Below are positions 7,694 through 13,236 of a stretch of 13,236 bases of DNA, one piece after another. Under the pieces are notes generated by a model, which saw only the letters and a program-made list of their open reading frames with translations, ran no database searches and had not been told where the DNA came from. The stretch is taken from positions 1 through 13,236 of the forward strand of contig JAWOGU010000513.1 of assembly GCA_046496595.1 (NCBI GenBank), read 5' to 3'. Source of the DNA: GCA-2746795 sp046496595 (GTDB lineage Bacteria; Chloroflexota; Anaerolineae; Promineifilales; Promineifilaceae). Both the position numbers and the translations under genes were made by a program. Every line of letters begins with the position of its first letter. Position 1 is the first letter of the stretch.

Positions 7694-7952
7694 ACGGCGC
7701 CAATTTCCGGCTGCCCCACGTCCTGCCCAAACAGGAACTATACCTGTACCTGCTGCCCGTCACACGACGCCAGCCATCACCGAGGTGATCACGTTTGAAT
7801 ACACCGGTCGGACAGGTCTGACAGTACGCGGCCCGCTGACAGGTCGGGCGTATCGCTTTGCCTATCCCGGTGCGCAGGTGTCTGTGGATAAACGAGATGC
7901 GTCGGCGTTAACGGCCGTTCCCCACCTGAAACGCAGCAAAACGTCGGGCTGA
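7674..7952 (+). CDS. Small MSCCGG-type protein of unknown function
   Basis: 92 residues with a strong ribosome binding site; it starts 20 bases before the end of the DUF1360-like gene. The N-terminus MSCCGGKRRQ has adjacent cysteines and basic residues. A proline-rich linker (about 13-33) precedes a compact beta-rich core, VITFEYTGRTGLTVRGP (38-54) and TGRAYRFAYPGAQVSVDKRD (56-75), ending LTAVPHLKR. From memory, this core resembles small proteins often annotated as hypothetical in phage-like or conserved bacterial clusters; I cannot name a family. The CC pair might bind metal or be modified. Tight coupling to the upstream gene suggests the two act together. It carries one AACGGCCGTT motif, like the other two cassette genes. 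Confidence 0.75.
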   Translation: MSCCGGKRRQFPAAPRPAQTGTIPVPAARHTTPAITEVITFEYTGRTGLTVRGPLTGRAYRFAYPGAQVSVDKRDASALTAVPHLKRSKTSG

Positions 7953-8040
7953 TTCAGGTTATCGTGTGCTCCCTGTTTATTGTTCAGCGGATGGTTCAGA
8001 GCGCATTCAGCCAAACCATGACCGACCACTCTGACGTTGA

Positions 8041-9012
8041 CTAACGCTCTTTTTTATGGGCTATCGCATCGTGCACGGCCTGCACTATGTTTTCCGGCAT
8101 CAGCCCATACTTCCGCAACAGCTCGTCGGCAACGCCAGACTCGGCATACTGATTTTGAATGCCAATAAAACGCATAGGCACGGGGTAGTTGGCGGCAACG
8201 GCCGTTGCCACCGCCGCCCCCAAACCGCCATGCAGCATATGTTCTTCAACAGTCACGATGGCGCCTGTTTGACGGGCAGCCAGGGTCACCGCCGCCTCAT
8301 CCAGCGGCTTGATCGTGTGCATGTCCAGCACCCGCACCTCTATTCCGGCCTGGCTGAGATAGTGCGCCGCTTCAAGAGCCGCCGCCACCATCAAGCCGCA
8401 GGCCACAATAGTGGCGGCGAAACCATCGCGCAGCTGATTGGCTTTGCCCACTTCAAACTCTATGCCGTTGGCGTAAACAATAGGCGTTTTAGGGCGACCG
8501 GTACGTAAATAAGCCGGTCCCTTAAAGGTAAATAAGGCGTTTGTGGCCGCTTCGGCAGACGGGGCGTCAGCCGGCGCTATCACCGTAAAGGAAGGTAATG
8601 AGGCGGCCAAAGCAATATCTTCCACAGCCATCTGGCTCGGTCCATCTTCTCCAATGCTGATGCCGCTGTGTGATCCCACCAGCTTAACGTTTGCCTGCGG
8701 AAAAGCCACGCCCATGCGTATCTGATCATAGGCGTTGCCCAATAAAAAAGCGGCAAAACTGGCTGCTACTACTTCCTTGCCGGAGGCTGCCAGCCCGCTG
8801 GCTACACCGACCATATTACTTTCGGCAATGCCGAAATTGAAAAAACGATCGGGGAATTTTTCTTCAAAATAGTGGGTGCGGGTGGAGTTGCCTACATCAC
8901 CATCTATCACAACAATGTTTTTGTTTTTGTCCCCACAGGCAGCCAGGGCTTTGCCAAAGGCATCCCGCGTGGATGGGCCGTTTTCCAGACCGATTGCTTT
9001 CCCAATATCCAT
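8041..9012 (-). CDS. tkt: Split transketolase, C-terminal subunit (pyrimidine-binding and C-terminal domains)
   Basis: 323 residues from an ATG at 9012 with GGAAAGG (9021-9027) 8 bases upstream. This is the second half of a two-subunit transketolase. The pyrimidine-binding domain covers about 15-180 and contains FNFGIAESNMVGVASGLA, whose Glu64 is the conserved residue that activates the thiamine diphosphate aminopyrimidine ring. GSHSGISIGEDGPSQMAVED (113-132) is the typical substrate and cofactor loop. The C-terminal domain (about 195-318) contains VRVLDMHTIKPLDEAA and VEEHMLHGGLG. With the N-terminal subunit it would transfer two-carbon ketol units between sugar phosphates (non-oxidative pentose phosphate pathway) in the cytoplasm. 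Some split transketolases act on unusual sugars such as apulose 4-phosphate. The neighbouring genes do not settle the substrate. It is second in the operon, 70 bases after its partner. Confidence 0.93.
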   Translation of the reverse strand: MDIGKAIGLENGPSTRDAFGKALAACGDKNKNIVVIDGDVGNSTRTHYFEEKFPDRFFNFGIAESNMVGVASGLAASGKEVVAASFAAFLLGNAYDQIRMGVAFPQANVKLVGSHSGISIGEDGPSQMAVEDIALAASLPSFTVIAPADAPSAEAATNALFTFKGPAYLRTGRPKTPIVYANGIEFEVGKANQLRDGFAATIVACGLMVAAALEAAHYLSQAGIEVRVLDMHTIKPLDEAAVTLAARQTGAIVTVEEHMLHGGLGAAVATAVAANYPVPMRFIGIQNQYAESGVADELLRKYGLMPENIVQAVHDAIAHKKER

Positions 9013-9082
9013 GTTTTGTACCTTTCCATATTCGATTTGTATTGAAAATAATCCTCATAGTAGTGGTTTGGATAACCGTGTT

Positions 9083-10012
9083 TTAGACCTTGCCATGCAC
9101 GTCTTCGGCGGTTAGTTCTGGTGTTTCAATGAGAGCGGCAACGGCCGTTGCTCTTTGCTCATCCAGTTCCGCCAGCGCCGTTTCCAACTCTGCTTCTGTC
9201 AAGGGTTCACCATGCTTACGGTTGACCTCGTCTTCTTCAAAGGGGGATAATCCGCGGCCTTTCAAAGTGTGGGCAATGATCATTTGCGGCTGATCGGTGA
9301 TACGGCGCACAGCTTGTAGGGCTGTGAGTACCTGTCTCATATCGTGGCCGTCAATTTCACGCACGTCCCAGCCAAACGCTTCCCATTTGTCTGCGATAGG
9401 TTTCAGAGAGGGCATCACTTCATTGACAGAGCCGGTTTGTTGATATTTGTTGAAGTCGAGAACGGCCGTTAAGTTATCCACCTTGTACTTGGCTGCTCCC
9501 ATCGCCGCTTCCCAAATCTGGCCTTCATTCGCTTCGCCGTCCCCAATCAGCACGTACACCCTATAATCCAGGTCTTCCAGCCGAGCGCCCAAAGCATGGC
9601 CCAGCCCAATCGACAATCCCTGCCCTAATGAACCTGTTGAGGCTTCTACACCCGGCAGTATTTTCATATTAGGATGTCCCTCCAGTGGGCTGCCCAGTTT
9701 CCTCAAAGTTGAGAGCAGCGAGGGGTCAAAAAAACCGGCTTCGGCCAATACAGCATACAACGCTGGGGCGCCGTGTCCTTTGCTTAAAATAAAACGATCC
9801 CGTTCCGGCCAATACGGTCTGTGGGGGTCATAGCGCATCAGCCCTCCAAAATAAAGCGCCGTTAAGACGTCAATCGCTGAAAGCGAACTGGAAGGGTGTC
9901 CAGATCCCGCCTTCGTCGTCATTTGCAGTATCTGGCGGCTCAAGCGCCATGACGTTTCCTGCAGATCTTTCAGAGAGCGGTTAAGTGACAACCGCTTATC
10001 TTCAATAGTCAT
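9083..10012 (-). CDS. tkt: Split transketolase, N-terminal subunit (TPP-binding domain)
   Basis: 309 residues from the ATG at 10012, chosen over a TTG ten codons upstream because AGGAGG lies at 10019-10024, 6 bases away. The thiamine diphosphate binding motif runs from GDGEANEGQ (157-165) to VLDFN (184-188). Conserved histidines sit in KAGSGHPSSSLSAID (34-48) and LSKGHGAPALYA (77-88), and STGSLGQGLSIGLGHA (125-140) is the signature region of transketolases. The tail matches the usual domain boundary, so the split from the C-terminal half looks natural rather than a frameshift: the next gene has its own start and ribosome binding site. The active enzyme is expected to be an alpha2beta2 assembly using Mg2+ and TPP. 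Two AACGGCCGTT motifs lie within it. Confidence 0.93.
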   Translation of the reverse strand: MTIEDKRLSLNRSLKDLQETSWRLSRQILQMTTKAGSGHPSSSLSAIDVLTALYFGGLMRYDPHRPYWPERDRFILSKGHGAPALYAVLAEAGFFDPSLLSTLRKLGSPLEGHPNMKILPGVEASTGSLGQGLSIGLGHALGARLEDLDYRVYVLIGDGEANEGQIWEAAMGAAKYKVDNLTAVLDFNKYQQTGSVNEVMPSLKPIADKWEAFGWDVREIDGHDMRQVLTALQAVRRITDQPQMIIAHTLKGRGLSPFEEDEVNRKHGEPLTEAELETALAELDEQRATAVAALIETPELTAEDVHGKV

Positions 10013-10018
10013 TGCCCA

Positions 10019-10024
10019 CCTCCT
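10019..10024 (-). promoter_or_regulatory. Ribosome binding site for the transketolase N-terminal subunit
   Basis: The plus strand reads CCTCCT, that is AGGAGG on the coding strand, 6 bases before the ATG at 10012. It decides the start in favour of MTIEDKRL. Confidence 0.85.
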
Positions 10025-10183
10025 GGCAGCTAATCCTGACAACCCGTAATAATGTCAGCAATAATAAATGACGGCACTAAAAAACCACCGATTTCGCATA
10101 TGGCGCAGATTTTTCTCTCGAGTAACTTTGCAATCCTACCTTACTTGATAAGATGCTTTACCTCAATGTATCAGAGGCATAAA

Positions 10184-10300
10184 TTAAGATATAGGTGTGA
10201 TACAGCTTAGGAAGGCTTCTTTATATCCTGTTTGTATCCTTGTTTTCATCTCGTACTGTGGGGGGTCCATGAACAACTTGTCAGAGTATATGATACTCGA
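10184..10300 (-). pseudogene. Possible displaced C-terminal end of the IS110 transposase
   Basis: Read on the minus strand from 10300, the frame that continues the interrupted IS110 gene (11766-12135) across the intervening element is open for 38 codons. It begins SSIIYSDKLFMDPPQYEMKT and ends at a TAA at 10184-10186. The join uses the tetranucleotide TCGA, present at both 10297-10300 and 11766-11769. I cannot confirm by homology that this is the IS110 tail, and an open stretch of this length can occur by chance. The 170 bases between here and the transketolase start hold no gene I can see. Confidence 0.35.
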
Positions 10301-11765
10301 CTGAAAATCAGTTTTGGCCACGCGAAATTTTCAGAAAAACAACGGCGTAGATTTACATAACATAAAGAGTTGGGCAAATTTTGGCCCAATTGTTGAGTGA
10401 AAAGGGCAGGATTCGCCTTATTGTAAAAGTCGCTGACAAGTTGTTCATGCACCCTACGTGGGACTATGCTCAAATCTTGTTGATGGGGTCACTCTTAGCT
10501 CCCGGCAAACGGACGGTGAGCGCCGCCTTGACGGTCATGGGACTGAAAGATGACAGTCAATACCAGAATTACCATCGTGTTCTCAACCGGGCTAAATGGT
10601 GCGACTTAACTGCCAGTAAAATCCTATTGGGATTGCTGGTGACCACGTTTGTCGCCGCCAATGTTCCGATTATCTTGGGCGTTGATGAAACGCTAGAACG
10701 GCGCAAAGGAGAGAAAATTAAACAGAAAGGGGTATTTCGAGACGCAGTACGTTTCAGCAAGAAATACCTGGTGCATAGTTTTGGTTTGCGTTGGGTAAGT
10801 ATGATGCTGATTGTGCCTGTTCCCTGGAGCAGTCGGCCGTGGGCGTTGCCTTTTCTGACCCTCAATGCACCCAGTGAAGCGACCAACAAAGCCAATAGCA
10901 AGCGCCATAAAACGAGCATTGATTGGATCAAGCAAATGGTCTGTCTGGTACGTCGTTGGCTACGGGGTCGGGCATTGGTGTTGGTGACCGATGGGGGCTT
11001 GACGGCTGTGAAGTTGGGCTTAACTTGCGGAGCATTGCGGCAACCAGTAACCTGGGTTTCCCGGTTACGCCTGGACGTGGGTTTGTATGATTGGCCTGGC
11101 GAGCAACCGAAAGGAAAACGAGGACCTAAACCGAAAAAAGGGGAACGGCTCAAATCCCTGCAAGCTCGGTTGGATGACCCACGTACTGCCTGGTGCAAGA
11201 CAGAAATTGACTGGTATGGCGGGCGTCAGTACACCATCGAGTATGTCACCGGCAAAGCCCTCTGGTACACGCCGGGCTTTGACCCACTGCCCATTCGCTG
11301 GGTGTTGGTGTGCGACCCGGCTGGCAAATACAAAGCGACTGCTTTTCTCTGTACAGACTTGACGGCTGACCCCTTACAAATCTTGCACTGGTTCATCTTG
11401 CGCTGGAATGTGGAAGTCACCTTTGAGGAAGCCCGCGCCCAATTAGGGTTGGAAACGCAGCGCCAATGGTCTGACCTGGCTATTGCCCGTACCACCCCGG
11501 TTATCTTGGGTTTGTTTTCTCTGGTGACCTTGTTGGCTTACCAATTGACAAAAGAGAAACCTTTCCCGGTGCGGACCTCGGCCTGGTATGTGAAGAAAGA
11601 GCCAACGTTTTCAGATGCCTTGGCCGTAGTCCGTCGCCACATCTGGTTTGGGCTATGGGGGAAATATATCGAGTCCGCTCCTGACCCGGACTACGTGCTA
11701 ATTCCCGCCTCTGTTTTCAATGGTCTGGTGGATTCTATGTGTTATTCCACCTGAAATGGACAAAG
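10301..11765 (+). mobile_element. IS701/IS4-superfamily insertion sequence (ends approximate)
   Basis: This is a transposase gene with short flanks: about 80 bases on the left and 11 on the right. The proposed ends are the bases just inside a TCGA direct repeat (10297-10300 and 11766-11769), which would give a 1465-bp element. The left end contains a small inverted repeat, CTGAAAAT (10301-10308) and ATTTTCAG (10327-10334). I do not see a good terminal inverted repeat between the two ends. IS701 elements usually have them, so the boundaries are uncertain by tens of bases. Confidence 0.6.
10381..11754 (+). CDS. DDE transposase, IS701/IS4-superfamily (DDE_5-like)
   Basis: 457 residues from a TTG at 10381; the frame is open only from 10366, and no ATG occurs before residue 23 (10447). 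AAAGAG at 10364-10369 is a possible ribosome binding site. The protein is uninterrupted and full length for the family. Conserved blocks are QNYHRVLNRAKW (62-73), ILGVDETLERRKGEKIK with catalytic Asp102, WALPFLTLNAPSE, VLVTDGG with Asp204, and LRWNVEVTFEEARAQLGLET with Glu345 as the likely third catalytic residue. GKRGPKPKKGERLKSLQARL is a typical basic insert. The enzyme cuts and joins DNA strands to move its element. It has no AACGGCCGTT motif, unlike all seven host genes to its left, consistent with recent arrival. The assignment to IS701 rather than another IS4-superfamily branch is from memory of the motifs. Confidence 0.85.
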   Translation: MAQLLSEKGRIRLIVKVADKLFMHPTWDYAQILLMGSLLAPGKRTVSAALTVMGLKDDSQYQNYHRVLNRAKWCDLTASKILLGLLVTTFVAANVPIILGVDETLERRKGEKIKQKGVFRDAVRFSKKYLVHSFGLRWVSMMLIVPVPWSSRPWALPFLTLNAPSEATNKANSKRHKTSIDWIKQMVCLVRRWLRGRALVLVTDGGLTAVKLGLTCGALRQPVTWVSRLRLDVGLYDWPGEQPKGKRGPKPKKGERLKSLQARLDDPRTAWCKTEIDWYGGRQYTIEYVTGKALWYTPGFDPLPIRWVLVCDPAGKYKATAFLCTDLTADPLQILHWFILRWNVEVTFEEARAQLGLETQRQWSDLAIARTTPVILGLFSLVTLLAYQLTKEKPFPVRTSAWYVKKEPTFSDALAVVRRHIWFGLWGKYIESAPDPDYVLIPASVFNGLVDSMCYST

Positions 11766-12135
11766 TCGAGTCGTAAGGTAGGCCGGATAAAAGGATAGCC
11801 CGTATAGCACATAATAGCTTGCGACCGACCGCCACTAAGGTTTTCATTTTGTTTTTGCCTGTATCGATACGTCGCTGATAATAATCACGATATTCAGGTA
11901 CACAGCGGATAGCTGTTATCGAAAGCATCCAGATAATGCGACGAGCGAAGCGATTTCCCTGGTGAGACAAGCGGAGATGGGGTGATTTCTGGGTTCCGCT
12001 TTCTTTGGTATTGGGGCACCAACCAAAATAGCTCAATAGCTGTTTTTGGGTTGGAAATCGCTCCATGCAGCCAATCTCTCCCTGTAAGGTCCCAAGGGAT
12101 AGGTGATTGCCAATCGGAAAACCTTTTACCTGCAA
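11766..12135 (-). pseudogene. IS110-family transposase, C-terminal fragment
   Basis: About 123 codons on the minus strand match the C-terminal Transposase_20 domain of IS110/IS116/IS902 proteins: LGTLQGEIGCMERFPTQKQL, then SYFGWCPNTKESGTQKSP, then LRLSHQGNRFARR, whose Ser is the expected catalytic serine. ITAIRCVPEYRDYYQRR and KTLVAVGRKLLCAIRAILLS follow. The N-terminal RuvC-like DEDD domain is missing; upstream of about 12135 the frame soon meets a stop and no family sequence is visible. The 3' end stops matching at about PYDS (11766), where the IS701-like element begins. The gene is therefore truncated on one side and interrupted on the other, and is not functional. Confidence 0.85.
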
Positions 12136-12260
12136 CGGCCAGCCAACGACAATTAGAATTTCCTACGCATTGACTCAAAAATAATCTTACTTTGAGCGAT
12201 TCCATTGCCTCGAATTAAACTCTCTGTTTGCATCATTTTAAGGATTGCAACGGAGGAAGG

Positions 12261-12912
12261 ATGAGGCATCGAATGAGCTTAAAATCAAAACGCGAATTGC
12301 TGTCAGTAACAGCGCTACGTTATCAGACGGCCAATAAGAAACAGAAACAAAAAATCCTCGACGAGTTTGTAGCAGCGACAGGCTACCACCGTCAGTATGC
12401 AATCCCCTTACTAAAACATTATCAGGCAGACCCCAGCCAAGTTAAATCACCTGGTGTATTAAACCAGGCGCCATCTTCACGAGGACGGAAAAAGGTTTAC
12501 AGCGAGACTGTCAAACAAGCGCTTATCATTTCCTGGGAAGCAGCTTGTCGCATTTGCTCCAAACGGTTGGTCCCGTTTCTGCCGGTGCTGGTTCCCATAT
12601 TGGAAAAATACGGGTATCTGGACTTGTCCCCTGAAGTACGGGAGAAACTGTTGGCGGTCAGTCCGGCAACCGTGGATCGCTTATTGTTCACGGTTCGGCA
12701 CGGACGCGAAGGTCGGGGCATAGGCACTACCCAGCCTGGTGGCTTGCTGAAACATCAAATCCCTGTACGCACGTTTGCTGACTGGGATGATTTGCGTCCC
12801 GGTTTCATCGAGGCCGACCTGGTGGCTCATTGTGGCACGATTGCCGGGGGTGTCAATCGACCAATTGCGGCAACAGATGCCTTTCGCGTTACTGGGTGTA
12901 GATACGGATAGT
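12261..12912 (+). pseudogene. rve-type (ISNCY/IS481-like) transposase, internally deleted and truncated
   Basis: The start is ATG 12261, just after GGAGGAAGG (12252-12260), or ATG 12273 (MSLKSKREL), which fits the family better. The N-terminus is a helical DNA-binding region with ILDEFVAATGYHRQYAIPLL and a basic segment, SSRGRKKVY. The integrase core begins at RPGFIEADLVAHCG, whose Asp (12816-12818) is the first catalytic residue. After GTIAGG (about 12850) the expected strand is lost. Sequence matching the next conserved block, QMPFALLGVDTDS, appears in another frame (12874-12912). So about 100 bases appear deleted, with a frame change, and the original frame ends at a stop at 12911. The block is cut off just before the expected GSEF, where tnpB sequence starts. 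The catalytic Glu region is missing, so the product is inactive. Confidence 0.8.
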
Positions 12913-13236
12913 TGAAGTCAGTACGGGTAAAATCGGCGGCTTCGACTTTGGGTTGAAGACCTTCCTCGCCGACGATGAGGGCAGTGCCTACCAGTCACCG
13001 GAGTTCCTGAAAGCCAACCTGTCTGAATCAGCCCGTCTCAACCGCCAATTGTCTCGCAAGCAGAAAGGGTCAAACAACCGCAAGAAGGCGAAGCGCCAAC
13101 TGGCGTTGGCTCATGACAGAGTGGCAAACGAGCGGCGTGACGCGCACTTCAAACTGGCCCATGCCTTGTGTGATGAATACGACGCGCTGGGGTTTGAAAC
13201 CCTTAATCTACGCGGCATGAAGAAGCTGTGGGGGCG
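12911..13236 (+). pseudogene. tnpB: IS200/IS605-family TnpB fragment (RuvC nuclease part), cut by window end
   Basis: This frame encodes VEVSTGKIGGFDFGLKTF, with the RuvC-I Asp at 12944-12946. It continues with SRLNRQLSRKQKGSNNRKKAK-type basic sequence typical of TnpB and then YDALGFETLNLRGMKKLWG, with the RuvC-II Glu at 13196-13198. TnpB is an RNA-guided DNA nuclease, about 370-400 residues long in this family, that helps retain IS605 elements. Here roughly the first 150-200 residues are absent: the frame is open only from 12902, after a TAG, and joins directly to the rve transposase remnant. The remainder runs past base 13236, so the zinc-finger and RuvC-III parts cannot be judged. No start codon or ribosome binding site is evident, so this is most likely a 5'-deleted remnant. 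Confidence 0.85.

Larger units (their letters stand above)
361..9470. repeat. Highly iterated 10-bp palindrome AACGGCCGTT (11 perfect copies)
   Basis: Perfect copies start at 361, 576, 2931, 4078, 5660, 7079, 7624, 7910, 8197, 9140 and 9461. Near copies (9 of 10) are at 96 and 2459. All perfect copies lie inside coding regions on either strand. None occurs in the mobile-element cluster after 9470. With equal base frequencies about 0.01 copies would be expected in the whole window. The copy at 8197 extends to a 16-bp palindrome (8194-8209). Confidence 0.95.

Noticed and set aside
7988..8024. Possible bidirectional terminator hairpin (CGGATGGTT / AACCAT-ga-CCG) between convergent genes
   Set aside because: The loop is about 17 bases, one arm has a two-base bulge, and there is no T-tract on either strand.
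10246..10473. Minus-strand 75-codon open frame crossing the left end of the IS701-like element
   Set aside because: It spans the proposed insertion boundary, has no ribosome binding site, and overlaps the start of the transposase gene on the other strand.
10295..11771. Eight-base inverted repeat ACTCGACT / AGTCGAGT around the IS701-like element
   Set aside because: Too short to call as terminal inverted repeats given the sequence searched. Its TCGA core is better explained as a possible target duplication in IS110.
10135..11782. Ten-base inverted repeat CCTACCTTAC (10135-10144) / GTAAGGTAGG (11773-11782) as possible ends of the IS701-like element
   Set aside because: The right copy lies inside conserved IS110 coding sequence (LPYDS), and the match does not extend beyond 10 bases.
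1..13236. CRISPR arrays, tRNA or rRNA genes
   Set aside because: No regularly spaced direct repeats, no cloverleaf-like sequence with CCA-type ends and no conserved rRNA segments were seen on either strand.

Overview
The window looks like chromosomal DNA from a member of the Chloroflexota (Anaerolineae/Caldilineae-like). That placement is an inference. It rests on large secreted proteins with CSLREAI, beta-helix, dockerin-like and FG-GAP domains, Thr/Pro-rich stalks, C-termini ending in a TYLP-type motif, and a split transketolase. No rRNA, tRNA or CRISPR array was seen.

Bases 1-4170 hold two convergent cell-surface genes. The first is a 5'-truncated plus-strand gene for a dockerin-like/CSLREAI/parallel beta-helix protein with a Thr/Pro repeat stalk. 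The second is a minus-strand gene for a secreted FG-GAP/VCBS beta-propeller protein. Both proteins end in TYLP followed by hydrophobic residues. Bases 4171-5093 are an apparently non-coding spacer with two palindromic elements, one of them a REP-like double hairpin.

Bases 5094-7952 are a plus-strand cassette of three genes with strong ribosome binding sites. They encode a 723-residue multidomain protein of unknown function, a DUF1360-like small membrane protein, and a 92-residue protein beginning MSCCGG. A perfect 34-bp palindrome sits between the first two genes, and the last two overlap by 20 bases. I do not recognise this cassette as a named system, and it is the best candidate here for something undescribed.

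Bases 8041-10012 (minus strand) are a two-gene operon for the N-terminal (TPP-binding) and C-terminal (pyrimidine/transketolase-C) halves of a split transketolase.

Bases about 10180-13236 are a cluster of mobile-element debris. An apparently complete IS701/IS4-superfamily transposase gene seems to sit inside an IS110-family transposase gene. Next comes an rve-type (ISNCY/IS481-like) transposase with an internal deletion and frameshift. It is cut off abruptly by a fragment of IS200/IS605 tnpB that runs off the window.

A genome-scale signal overlies all this. The perfect 10-bp palindrome AACGGCCGTT occurs 11 times between 361 and 9470, always inside genes and mostly read as Thr-Ala-Val. It is absent from the mobile-element cluster. 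It behaves like a highly iterated palindrome comparable to cyanobacterial HIP1, and it separates long-resident host DNA from recently arrived DNA.
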